From Pogonophryne albipinna (Eukaryota > Chordata > Actinopteri > Perciformes > Artedidraconidae), in assembly GCA_028583405.1 (NCBI GenBank), contig CM053259.1, forward strand, positions 15,924,594 through 15,988,593: a stretch of 64,000 nucleotides of DNA, given 5' to 3'. The notes below the pieces were generated by a model. It saw nothing but the letters and a program-made list of their open reading frames with translations, made no database searches and was not told where the DNA came from. A program made the translations under genes and the position numbers. Shown one piece after another: positions 23,543 to 36,300 of the stretch (positions are counted from its first letter, which is position 1; each line of letters starts with the position of its first letter).

Positions 23543-23550
23543 CTTACCTT

Positions 23551-24059
23551 TGTGTGCTGTTTGGGTCTGTGAGACCCGTTTTTAGTGTTTACTAAAAGAA
23601 AATGTATTCAATTTAATTATTTTAACCTGCTTTATTTGGGGGTGGACCTCACATCCTCTAGGGGGGGTCCGGGAAGATTTTTTTTTAAATGTTGAAGTTT
23701 AATGCATCAATCTGGTGCACTGTGAGCACAAAATGAATTTATGGATACAGCTCTCAACACTGATATGAAAGGGAGCTGTATACTTTTCAATAATCCAAAA
23801 ATCTTTAGAATATGATCACAACCAATAACAAATCATTTAAACTTGTTTATTCTTATATTATGTTACCTATAGTTATCATTCTTAGTTTAGTTTATTTATT
23901 TCGAGCGTGTAAAACCAAAGAAAATACAAATAAAACAAAAGATGATACAGACATGATACAGTACTATACAAATGAATGCAATAACAAAACGAAATATTTA
24001 ATTAATAATTGAATAATCTGTAGTATCATTGTCTGATATCAATAAACAACAAAGCTTTA
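23551..24059. repeat. Fragment of a hAT-type repeat and AT-rich sequence
   Basis: 23640-23730 (GGTGGACCTCACATCC, then GGTCCGGGAAGATTTTTTTTTAAAT and GCATCAATCTGGTGCAC) also occurs at about 57085-57200, so it belongs to a dispersed family. The remainder is AT-rich with no gene. Confidence 0.4.
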
Positions 24060-24274
24060 GCTAATTACACGTCTGAAAAGGGGTCGGAAGAAGTTTACAC
24101 TTATTTAATCTGACCCTTTCTCCCTTTTTTTTTTTTTTTTTTTTTACATCTTAATATATGTTAACATACAATATAAATGTATACTTATAATCTTGAATAA
24201 TTTATATAATCATTCATATAATATATACAGGCAAGTTAGGAGAATGGTCTCTATATATATACATATGTACATAC

Positions 24275-25495
24275 TAGGGGTGTAACGGTACACGTACCCG
24301 TACCGAAATTATTCGGTACGGGCCCTTCGGTTCGGTACACATGCGTACCGAAGTGTACCGAACGAATATAACGTTAAACGTAAAAAATTGAGAACGTGAA
24401 CAACTTCTTGGAAGTAATCTCAGGTGCTGTGTCGCAGCATTCAGAGTAATTTGCTCCCATTGTGTTCAACGCGTCATAGAGCGAGCAAGTCATTTCATTG
24501 GACGAGCTGGTCAGAGGGATGCGTTCAAATGTAGTCAGTAATTTGAGGAACTGTCGAAATGGCGAACGCAGATAAAGTTGAGCTCGAAAATCCTCCAGCA
24601 TCATTGAAGTCTCCGGTTTGGGAACATTTTGGTTTCGCAGTTACGTACAAGGATGACGGACAAAGACTGGTGGACCGAACCAAAGCAGTTTGTCGGCTTT
24701 GTTCAACTAAAATTGGTTACGCGGCTGGCAATACATCAAACTTGCACACTCATTTGAAAAGGCATCACCCGAACGTGAATATTACCGGTACCAAAAGACT
24801 GAAGTGCAAACCCAACTCCCACGAGCATTTAAGCCTCCACCACTCGCAACAAGTTCAGACCAAGCCAAAGCTATTACAAATGCCAAATATCCTTATGTTG
24901 CCATGTTAGCAAAGCGCTACCTGGCTGTATCTGCTACTACCTCTGTCCCTAGCGAGAGGGTGTTCTCCACAGCAGGAGACATTGTTAGTGCCAGCAGGTC
25001 TGCCCTTTCGGCAAGCAATGTGGACAAGTTCATTTTTCTTTAAAAAAACATGAAAATACAATGACAAGCAAGTCCTAATGTCAAACTGGCTGCTTAGGTA
25101 CTAGTACAGTACAGTTCAAATACAGATTATTTCAGTTCATCGAAATGCTGCACCTTAATGTTTATTTTATTATATTTTGTATTTGAGTGAATATTCATAG
25201 TTTAATAATAATTAAAAACCCAAAACTAATAGTTTATGTTTTGTGAGTACTAGTACAGTAAAGTTCAAATACAGATTATTTTAGTTCATCGAAATGCTGC
25301 ACCTTAATGTTTATTATATTATATTTTGTATTTATTTGAGTGAATACATTATTCACAGTTTAATAAAAAAAATATATGTTATGTTTTGTGATAATTTTTT
25401 CTGCTGTACCGAAAACGTACCGAACCGTGACCTAAAAACCGAGGTACGTACCGAACCGAAATGTTTGTGAACCGTTACACCCCTAGTACATACAC
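24275..25495 (+). mobile_element. hAT element with remnant transposase
   Basis: It begins TAGGGGTGTAACGGTACAC and ends GTTACACCCCTA, with a perfect 8-bp duplication GTACATAC at 24267-24274 and 25496-25503. Subterminal repeats of GGTACG/CGTACC crowd both ends. It carries the two ends of a BED-type hAT transposase but not the catalytic middle. Confidence 0.92.
24559..25043 (+). pseudogene. BED-finger hAT transposase, internally deleted
   Basis: The first part (24559 to about 24800) is a BED zinc finger: SPVWEHFGF, CRLC, then H-x4-H in HTHLKRHH. After a frameshift near 24800 the frame ending at 25043 encodes the hAT C-terminal dimerisation segment (MLAKRYLAVSATTSVPSERV, FSTAGDIVSASR, NVDKFIFL). 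The several hundred residues holding the DDE core are gone. Family knowledge: such copies can only be mobilised in trans. Confidence 0.8.
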
Positions 25496-25985
25496 AAATT
25501 CATACAAACACAAATTCATAAATTGAATACAAAACAAGAATATAAACAGTTATGGTTTAGCAATCCCTGTACCTTGTGAGAATTGTGTCTTTATACCTCT
25601 TTTTGAATAGTTTTATGTTTGGACATCCCTTTAGCTCCTCACTCAAATTGTTCCAGATCTTCACCCCACAAACAGAAACACAAAAACTTCTCTTTGTTGT
25701 GCTAACATAAGTGAATATAAATTAACCACGTAAATAATAATTCCCTTGTCTTTCATTGAACAATATCTGAATATTCCCAGGTCATTGAACTTGGAATTCA
25801 ACAAGATCAGACAGTTTTAATAATTTTAGCTCTAAGAATAATGGGTTTGTCGTTTGTATGATCCCTATAGCCGACATTTTTAATAAGTCTTATTGCTCTT
25901 TTTTGTAGAATAAATAGGGATTGTGTTGTAGTTTTATAATTACTGCCCCAAACCTCTGCACAGTAACTTAAATAAGGTAACACCA

Positions 25986-27237
25986 ATGAACAGTAAGGAA
26001 TGTAACCTCCTTTAGCTTAGGAACCACTGGACCTCCCTCACCGAAGGGAGAGGAGAAAATGCTGCCCCACAATGCCTTGCAGCCGCAGCATTTGCCGTGA
26101 CACAACAGTCGGCCGTTCACGAAAACAACCGATTATGACCGAGAAATTATATCATGAAAGTTACGGTGCTTATTAAGCATTTTAAAACGTATGTGGTAAG
26201 TTGCCAAAGTGCTTTGTTTTGAACGTTCATCAGTATTATAATCAAAAAGAGAAATATGAACTTTAGTTTTTACTGAAATTATCCAAATAAAGTCAGCATT
26301 TCACAGTGTTTACTGAGCTGTGTGGGGTTTGTTCAACTTTTAAAAGATGTTTGAATGGTGATATACACAGTGATAGATGTTAAGGACTAACGTTTATAAT
26401 AAATAAATCTGTATTTATTTTTAAGATCTTTAGTTCATACAATAATACGTATTGGGATCATTTGTATTCATGTGGACCGGAGGGAGAGGGTGATGAGCAT
26501 AAGTTTCACTTTCCTTTTTTATTTCAATTCCAACTTTGATCATGAAGAATATGTTTCTCTGTTGTCCACGTTCATAAAGCATAAAACAACAGCATCAGAG
26601 CACGGTGCAGAGTCTCTAGATGAGTTTAGAGTAGTCCCTCGTTCTTATTAAACATCCATGTAGTCCGCTGTATAGAAAACTGTAGTTTCCATAGTTTCCC
26701 CACAGCAGCAGACGCACATTTATGACGTCCGCTGGCGCATCATAAACACGTCGGAAAGTGCAGTCGGATTCTCTAAAGTACCGCGGTCTCTTCTCCTAAA
26801 TCCTTTTAAATTCTCCTATCCACTATCCCTTAACCCCGTGACGTTTCACTCAGGTCAAGGAATAGACGATAGGGTTAGACGTTAGGAGCTGATTTTTGGA
26901 TTATCCGACCGCAACCTCGGACTAAGTCTGTGCACTAACCAGGGAGGCCAAAGTCTATCCACGGTCCTCCCCTTCTAGTCTCAACCAACCATAAATGTGC
27001 GGGCAATGCCCTGAATAATAAAATGTATGTGCTCAAGAGGGCTTTTTCCAGAAATAGTGGTTACAGACTACAGCTCTGCTGCCTGTGATTTCTATGACCT
27101 GACGGAGTCCTTTGCCAAGTGACTACCGGTATATATTTTGCTCTTTTATTAAATAGTTGAACTTAGAAGTTGTTTGTCTTTCCTGGAATAAACAACACAA
27201 CACTTTACCTCATTATTTGTGACTTTTTGTGTTGCAG
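25986..27237. other. Upstream region of the SETDB1-like gene
   Basis: It probably holds the promoter and an untranslated first exon, since exon 1 below starts at a splice acceptor, but I cannot fix a start site. 26760-26900 resembles a dispersed repeat (TCCTAAATCC and CCACTATCCCTTAACC). No open frame is convincing. Confidence 0.35.
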
Positions 27238-27242
27238 TGATA

Positions 27243-27397
27243 ATGGAGGCGGATAAGCTAGAGCTCCGGAATTTGATAAAAATGATGGTGAAGAAGGACA
27301 AGCTGATCGAGTCCGATGTGTTGGAGAAATACATCATGATTCAAGCTGTGGTGGATCAGAAAGTAAAACGGGCTTCCGAACTCGTAAAGCTCTGCGA
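27243..27397 (+). CDS. SETDB1-like coding exon 1
   Basis: The acceptor TTGTGTTGCAG ends at 27237; the start codon at 27243 is preceded by TGATA. It encodes [10 protein letters not shown] through KLC, a charged helical segment. The donor GTGAGT is at 27398, leaving phase 2. Confidence 0.75.
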
Positions 27398-30300
27398 GTG
27401 AGTGTTACAACCAATTGCTACTTATTATTGATACCTATTTTTAAGCCCTTTTAAACATAATCAACCACAGAGGAAACCGTTTTAATCTTTGAGGCCCGAA
27501 TTGGACGGATTGACAGGAGAAACAACTAAAAACTTCAGAATATGAAGGCAGCAAAAACATTTTTTAACACATTTAAATGTGTTCTTAAAATAAAAGACCT
27601 CATATTCCAAACTGTTGTAATAAAGAGTGTTTCAAATTCATCCATCCATTCTAAAAACTGCCTATCCTGGACAGATTTTTGGGACAACGTAATGTTTTAA
27701 AAAATTATATTTTGAAGTACAGTCAATTTCTGTTCTTTGCTTGATTCGTGTTGTCTTTGTTGTTAATGTGTTCAGGTCTGTGTCAGCATGTGAAGCCGTT
27801 GTCAGGAAACAATACGCCTTGCTGGGGTGGGAATACACAGACTCTGATTCTGAGGATAATGCAACAAGCTGTGGTAAGATGCAAATTGTTTGTAAAATGA
27901 AAACATTCATGCAGGATTTGTCTCTTTTTAATTGTGAATTGCTTCACCAATAAACTGGCTTATTTTAGTTTGTTTGACCAGTGATTTTTTTAAATACTTT
28001 GTAGGAACATCATCAACGCTGGAGAGCAGTGCAACACTTTATGGAGGAAATTCCAAAAAACCCTCTATCAGGAAAGAACTAGTGGTGGCCTTGACCAGAC
28101 TTTCTGAAAATCAGATGAAAATGTTTTGTCCTCCGACGCCTCTGGATGACCACAGTGAAAATGAATCTTCCAACAACTCGGATTGTGATGAGCTGTGGGA
28201 ACCAAAACAGAAGTCCGATGATTCCGATTCTTCATTCTCAAGTAACAAGACTGCTTCGAAAAGGAGAAGAAAAGGAGATCATAAGAACCAGAAACGTTTT
28301 CAAAGTCAAATCAAATCACAACATGGCAGAATTACCGTAGCTACGAGCAACGAAGGGAAGATATCAACACCCCAAGCAAGTGCCAATACCGACGCTAAGA
28401 GTGCAGTAATGAACACATCAACACGACCAGCAAAAACCGAAGGTAATGGACACAAAAACATTAAAATCCCTACGACGGAGGATGTTGCGATCAATGAATA
28501 ACTTTGAATCCTAATAAATTCCTTGTCATATTGATCCTGTCATGGAAAAAACATAACAAATAAATACATATTTACATAGCTTGTGATTTATGTACATATT
28601 TTCGGCTGACCCTCTAACATTAGGCATGGTTGTTTTAAGGGGGAACTAATATTTTACTTTTAAAGTGAAGTATGAGATAAAGAAACACCTAAACAACGAC
28701 CATTCAGTTTGCTGATCCATCTTCTTTTTGCAATTGAATTGGGTGACACTTAACTCTTATTGGCCCAATCGCAGTCACCTGAATTAATAATGCACACCAT
28801 AAACATCTATTTTACAGATGGTGGATATTCAGACATAATTTATAAGATGCAACATTTATTCTCTTTTAAAAAAATGATATGGGCAACTATAAATTAATTT
28901 ACCGTCATCAGTTTGGATATGCCCTATTATGTTTCTTTTCCACTGACAGGAGCAAGCCTAGAACAGAACTGTGTTGTTCCTTGTCAAAAGTCTGAACAAG
29001 TTACCGAGACTGCTCCCAGCGTGCCATTAGGAGCGATCAAAGTTACCATGAGTGTCCTGGCGAGAAGGAAGGCCATGAGCTGGCGTCGGGGAATAATTCT
29101 CGAGATGATGGAAAGGGGTAAGAAAAAAAGGAATCTGTCCGGCACAAAAATAAACACACTGCAACACATTCTTCATTTTGACAGGTATTTGTCTTTTTCT
29201 GGGGCTTTAATCATGTTTGTCAGTGATTAAATGTAGTAAACATACATAACCCTTCCTAGAGGCAGGGTTAACTTGTACAGCACATTTCAGGAATTAAAAA
29301 GTGCTTTATATAAAACAAGCTCAACATTACATTACATTTAGCTGACGCTTTTATCCAAAGCGACTTACAATAAGTACAATCGACCAGGAAGACACAACCT
29401 TGAAGAAAACAGAATCATATAAGTACATCAGGTTTCATCGAGCCAAACATTTCAAGTGCTACTCAACTGGCTATAGATAAGCCAGTCCTTTATTAGTATA
29501 TAAGTGCTCTGTTAGCAGTTCATTGTTAGTAATTCTATCGCTCGAAGTGGAGTCGAAAGAGATGAGTTTTCAGTCTGCGCCGGAAGGTGTGTAAGCTTTC
29601 TGCTGTCCTGATGTCAATGGGGAGCTCATTCCTCCATTTTGGAGCCAGGATAGCAAACCCACGTGTTTTTGCTGATGGGAACTTGGGTCCCCCTCGCAGC
29701 GAGGATGCAGCGAGTCGTTTGGCTGATGCAGAGCGTAGTGCACGCGCTGGGGTGTATGGTTTAACCATGTCCTGGATGTAGGAAGGGCCAGATCCATTCG
29801 CAGCATGGTACGCAAGTACCATTGTCTTGAAGTGGATTCTAGCAGTTACCGGAAGCCAGTGAAGGGAGCGGAGTGGTGTGGGAAAATGTAGGAAAGTTGA
29901 AGACCAGACGAGCCGCTGCATTCTGGATGAGCTGCAGAGGTCGGATGGCACATGCAGGTAGACCAGGCGTGAGATGACGAGAGCCTGGACCAGAACCTGC
30001 GTGGCTTTCTGGGTCAGCTGGGGACGTATCTTCCTGATGTTGTAAAGCGTGTATCTGCAGCAACGGGTTGTAGCAGCGATGTTTGCAGTGAAGGACTGGT
30101 TGTTATCTAGGATCACACCCAGATTCCTTGCAGTCTGAGTCGGGGAAACAACAGAGGTGCCGATGTTGATCGTCAGGTCAAGAGTGGGACAATCTTTTCC
30201 CGGAAGGAAAAGCAGTTCAGTCTTGTTGAGCTTGAGGTGATGAGCAGACATCCACTGAGAGATGTCAGCTAGACAAGCGTGCGACGACCTGGGTCTCTGA

Positions 30301-33300
30301 GCGGGGAAAGGACAGAATTAATTGGGTATGATCAGCGTAGCAGTGGTATGAAAAACCATGCGGGCTAATGACTGATCCGAGCGAGTTTGTGTACAGGGAG
30401 AAGAGGAGGGGACCAAGAACAGAGCCCTGAGGGACTCAACATATCATAATACAGGAGTACAAGACAAGAAAATGTTATGTGTAATAATAAATTAATAGGT
30501 ATCTGATTTGATAAAAGGGCTTAGGAAAACGAGAAAGCCTTCAGCCATGACCCATCCCAGACACACTGGATGGTTCATAATGAGGCAGAAGATCAGAAAT
30601 GTATTTAGGCACTTAACTAACCAGGGATTTATAACCAACAGTAGTTTTTTTAAATAAATTATTTGACAGACAAAGCCAAGTAAAAGACCTCATGGTGGGA
30701 AGAGAAACGGGGTAGGCTAGCCCACTTTTAATCTTATCACAGTGTTATCTCTTTCATAAAAAGGGAGGTTAACTAACCATCCCACACGAAAACAGGAGAC
30801 AGTTTCATAGATATAAAATTCAGAGGGGAAATGTACTGCAAGACCATGGTAGGAGTTCATTGCAGGGTCCCAACATTCATAGAGTGCACAGTTCATACAA
30901 GGGTGGTTAAATGAGAATACATTTCATAAATTGCTATAACGGGCTGATTCTAAATTGTTTTAATGTGGCTGTTGAAATTCAGGTCTGAGAATACGTCAGT
31001 AGAGGGAAATTTACCACATGTTAAATCATGTAAAACAATTTAAAAGTATTATAGCAGTGTAATACAAGTTTAAGCAATCCATTCTCATGTCCAGTACATA
31101 TGGGAAAAGTACATGTATTAACTAAAGTATTGCTCATTAAGCCATTTCTGCAAAATCTTCAAGGCTTTTTAGGTAACCAGTATCATTCCATATCACTAAA
31201 TAGTGTTTTATACAGTTTGTAAGCAGTCTCATATAACCTGTGACCAAGGCCATGTCCACACTAATACAAATAAAATTGTGTTACATTTTATCACTGAGTT
31301 GTCCCCCAAAATCAGACGGTTGGCATTGATGGCACCACATGGTCATAATCTGTCCCGAACATGTGAAAACTGTAGACAACTGACTTGTAAATTCCAGCTT
31401 AGATGTTAAAATAGTTTTAATGCTTACTGTAAGGATATAGTTGTAGGCCCATAATGAGCAGCCCAATAACAACCTAGATGAGGCAAAATGTAGACTACAC
31501 AAATTAGTTTTGCAGATTGCTGACATTGTCTAAAGAGGTTTTTTGCTTTTAATAAGTAATATAGAATAAATAGTATTTATAATTTTTGCTTTCTTTTTTT
31601 CGCAGAAGATGGACGGATGAAATACAAGATCCAATTTGAGAGCAAGGGGAAGAGCCTCGTCTCCGGCCACCACATCGCCTTTGACTACATGCCAAAAGTG
31701 GACAGTCTGTTGGTCGGCACTCGTGTTGTGGTCAAGCATCAGACTGAAGAGGGCCAGTTCTGCCCGGGGACCCTGGCAGAACTCCCAAGCAGGAAAAACC
31801 GCATGAGGTTCGTGTGTAATGGAATACCTTCGAGGATCAAGTTAAACTTATACCCTTAAGCTACACTATTTCTCACATATCACAGGTCTTTTTTTTCCAT
31901 CGTTAAAATGCGCGTTAACGTCACTTCTTTAAACGCCACTCGTTTTTTTTTTTATGTGCGCGTTCTGTGACCTTGGGACCGCTCCGTAGTTTGAAAGCTG
32001 CATGTTCAGCCCTGCCAGGTGGTTTTCTCGACAAGACCAAAGTAATATGTACCTACCGTCAATGGGAATTAAGTAACGACCGGAGTAGGTCAAGTTTAAA
32101 AATATCACTTTCTGGCCAGGCATAGTGCTGATTCACAGAGACGCACCCCTCCGCCTCGCAAGCAGACCACTCTGGATAATTTTTGAAGGAGCCGAGTGGA
32201 CATCATAACTGGTCTAACTGCACTATAGAGGCTGAGTCCTGGTTCTGTGGTACACTCTCACTGTTACAAGCACACTTTATGTATTGTTTGTTTTGTATCA
32301 GCCTGTTTTGAGATGTTGCCCCCATGTGAGGATAGACACAATTACATTGTGTGAGATTATCTGTTTTACGTTTGAAGGATCCAATGATGATTTGAGCTGC
32401 TTAAAAAAAAACAGGGGATGTTTAGTCAACCTTGACAAGTGTTAAGTTTTAAACTACATGTATTACTATCCAATGTTATATTCAATATGCCCATCTGTTT
32501 AATGTGGGGATTCAGTTTGCCTAATTTTAGAGCATACAGCACCTTTGGGGTTATTCTGGAGAATATTTATCTTTAATAAACAGACATTTCTTATAAAGCA
32601 ATCATATTTGTCCACTCCTATGTTGATAAGAATATCAAAAACATGTAAAATAAATAAGGTTAATTTAGAATAGATAAACGTACAAATAATTTGTGACTAA
32701 TCGCCAGTTTACTTTGGACAATCAATCCACGACAGCCCTATATTTCTTATGATAAAATGAGGATGCATTATCCAAAGTATTGTGTGATGAAAATCATGTA
32801 TTTGTTTTCCAGGTTCCTGGTCTTTATGGATGATCACACGCCGCTCTATGTGAACTTACCTAGCCTTCACCTGGTGTGCAGACCATGTAAGTTTGTCTCA
32901 TTCATTCACATCAACAGATTTGAAGATTACGAGCACAAGTTGGTCTGATCTGAGTCCAGTTTGAGAGCTGTTTGCTGCCTCACTCTGATTTAGATTTTTT
33001 TTTTCGCTCTGCTCTATTCAAGTGTACCGGTAATCACCTGGGGCCTCATTTATAAAGCCTTGCGTAGGATTGACGTGGGAAGGTTGCTTACGTAGGACAA
33101 AGCAAATAAATACGCACCGACACTTCCCGATTCATAAAAGACTGCGTACCGGCAAAGGACTTGCGTACGGCACATCCTAAGCCGGTTTCCCATTATAAAT
33201 CACAATCAACTCGAAATGCGGCGCAGCTTTTGCGGGCTTCACGTAACACCAGAACAGCTAAAAAAGACATCTCATACCGTGTCAGATTTTGGTTATTTTG

Positions 33301-36300
33301 GGAAGGTCGAGATAAATCATATTGTTTGGTGGATGCAGTTTGAACCAGAGTAGCAGCATGGAGGTCGGATCGTCACCAAAATAAATAAATAAGTGGTCCG
33401 AAAAAGGTTAATGACAAAAAAAATACACATAGCATAGCCTAACCTTCCTCAGGCAGTGTGTTTGTACCGGGGACAGGAGACACCTCCTTGATGAGAAACT
33501 GTAAGAAATGATCGGGGAATCATGACGACTGGATCTGAATTATTTGTATGTATTTGGTGGTTTGTGTTCTAGCTTTCAATCAGCAACTATATATCCATAA
33601 TCCACCAGTTAAAGGAAATACAACTAATGTGTTGTGTTATATTAGCTGTTCAATTGACCACATATGGTGTTCTTATGGCACGTTTCCACTGCAGCGGGTA
33701 GCTCGCTTTAAGCGTGCCGAGCCGTGCGGGGCCCGTTTTTGGTTGCGTTTCCACTTGGCCTAGTTTTGGCCCGGGGCTACTTTTTCACCTTTTTTCTGGC
33801 CCGACTAAATCGTGGTTCTAGGGCCAGGAACAACCAGGCTGAGTCGGGCTGAGTATGCTAAACTAGAGAGAATCGCTGGGCTACAACTACAACAAGATGA
33901 ACATATTTGACCGTGATTTAATTGTAATGCACGTTTCAAAATGATGCCGAAGTAACAACATACTGATACCGGTTAGTAAAAACCATGAATTAATGCTTTG
34001 ACAAGTCTGCAGACAGACGGCAGGCGAAAAACCCTTTTAAAATGCTTGGTTTCTAAATGGAGCTTGGCTAAGCTAACGTTATATATGCTCCGACTGTCCA
34101 CACTCACAACAACGGCCTATACAGACATAAATAAACCAGCGACTGTATTCTCCATGACACAGGCAGTCTGTGGTTTGTACTTGTTTAACTTTTGTCTAGT
34201 TTCTGAACAGATATGAAGAGCTGTGAGCTCTGAGTGCTAAGAGCTAACGGCTGTGTTGTTTTTCTGGGGCTCTCATTGAAGATGATGTCACGGCTCCACC
34301 TACACTGCGTTACTATAGTAACTACCCCAGTTCCTAAACTGTAATGGAAGCGCAGCATTAAAGTGAGCTGGGCCTAATAAGGCCTAACCAAACCGAGCGA
34401 GGCCTGCAGTGGAAACGCGCCATTAGTTTCCATACCTCCTGTGTTTTACGAGCGACTTATCAAGTATTGGCGAACGGCATAAAACATGATTAAACATGAT
34501 GGTATATAAAACCATGATCGTATATATACACAACCTATAGAAATGCAAAACGGCGTCAGTTTAAAGTAATTCCGTCCTGTTTACCGCATCATATGAGAAT
34601 ACATTTCTTAACAAGAAAACATAATCGAGGGGTGATCAATAACATTTCCGTATTTATTTTTCCAAGTTATGTTTTTGTGTGCACTGAGGAGTCGCAAACA
34701 GGAGTTTGTTAAATCATTTTAAGATTGACTTTAATCCATATATGATAAATGAGAGGTAACTTTCTATTTATGGTATTATTTCCACATATTTCTCTCCATT
34801 CTTCCAACGGTGTCGCAGTTTCTCGTCTCTCCCGTTTTCGTGCTTAGTGCGTACGCATGGGTTAGAGTCTGCGTGGAAGACCGCACATTTTCCCGTCAAG
34901 TTAGTATTTTATAAATTGTAAACATTGCGTAGAAACTGGCGTACGCCATTTTTTGAGCGTATATCCCTTTATAAATGAGGCCCCAGGACCCTGAAACTGA
35001 AGCAGATAAATGGAATTCAGCCATACGCAATAATTAACCCAAAAATGCATAAGATTCCTGACAACAATGCATGTGCAGCAGTTATTTCTCAACAACTTAC
35101 CCACTTATTTGGCATCTGTTGCCATCAGCAAGTAGGTTAGCCTGCCTTAATGCTAAACTACGGAGCAGCATTATGATCAGTGTTGGGTGTAACGCGTTAC
35201 AAAAGTAACGGAGTTACAGTAATATATTACTTTTTGCTGTAACGAAGTAATGTAACTCATTACTTATGAAATGTGGGTAATATATTACCCGTTACAATGC
35301 TCAGTAACGCAGTTACAACACATTTCAACCCGAAATTAAATGGTGTTTTTTTTTTTTAAGAATGTAACATAGCGAGACATTCCGACACCAGACAAATTGT
35401 GCGGGTAGATTAGTAAACCTGGTGTTTACCCTTCAGGTTTCGCGTCGGGATCTTCGGGGCAGTTGAATGTTATGCACCCTCTATTCAAAAAAGAGAACGG
35501 AGCGAAAAATACAAACAACAAATTGTGTCAGGTGCGCGTGACCTGCTCCGCTGCGCGTGCATCATTTCCAAAGTGCTTCCACAGCAGTGACACACATCTG
35601 TGGATAATCATTTATACGAAAATGGTTAAAGCAACCATCACTAAACGCCAGCAACACTGCATCTACTGCAGACAGTAGCAACGGGTCAGATGGGGACATC
35701 ACGTTACCCTCCGTTGTGGACACTAGCTTACTCCCGCCTGACTCGCCGCCCTCGCCCCCGGAGCAGCAGTCTGCGGCCCGCAGGTGCCAGGATACCACGG
35801 CAAAACAGAGCCTGCCCAGGTATATCTAAACAAGTACCCGCCTGTACAGTGGGGTTAGGCGGTCATTTTGCAGCTCGTGGTATAAAAATAGCTGGCTAGA
35901 ATATTCATGTGAAAATAGTGCCATATTCTGCCATGCCTGTAGAAATGTTGGGTCAAAAATAATGCATACAATAGCACAGATGCCTTCACCACGAATGGCT
36001 ACACAAAGATCTCATATCCCAAGCTTATCAACAAGCTAATGTTGCATCTGAAATGTTCTCCAGGTCACAAAGTCAACCTCACATGATGATGTGATACCAG
36101 TTTTCAAGCACAGTAAATATTCTCTTCCCAGAGTATATAATGGGACCAAGGTGATGATTTAGTACATGGTTTTAATTAGGGATGCTCCGATCGCCAATTT
36201 TGGGGCCGATCGCCGGAATCAGTATCGGCCGATACCGATCGAGTGGGCGGGGCCTAAATGGAAGATTTCAACTTTAAATCCTCCATTTAAAGTGATGTTT

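Larger units (their letters stand above)
24060..25985 (-). pseudogene. Non-LTR retrotransposon 3' end with RT C-terminus
   Basis: On the - strand from about 25985, frames encode a typical C-terminal tail of a LINE reverse-transcriptase protein: YCSLVLPYLSYCAEVWG, ILQKRAIRLIKN and, after frameshifts, VKIWNNLSEELKGCPN, ending near 25545. The 3' UTR follows across an inserted hAT (24275-25495) to a T-run at 24124-24147 (poly-A-like on -) and beyond. It is 5'-truncated with at least two frameshifts. I cannot settle the clade. Confidence 0.6.

Noticed and set aside
29535..30251. 238-codon frame on - as a host gene
   Set aside because: Motifs and the 3' tail identify it as the L2 LINE reverse-transcriptase C-terminus.
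33040..34984. Target duplication for element H
   Set aside because: The bases next to the ends (CCT and AGG) are palindromic rather than directly repeated, so no duplication is claimed.
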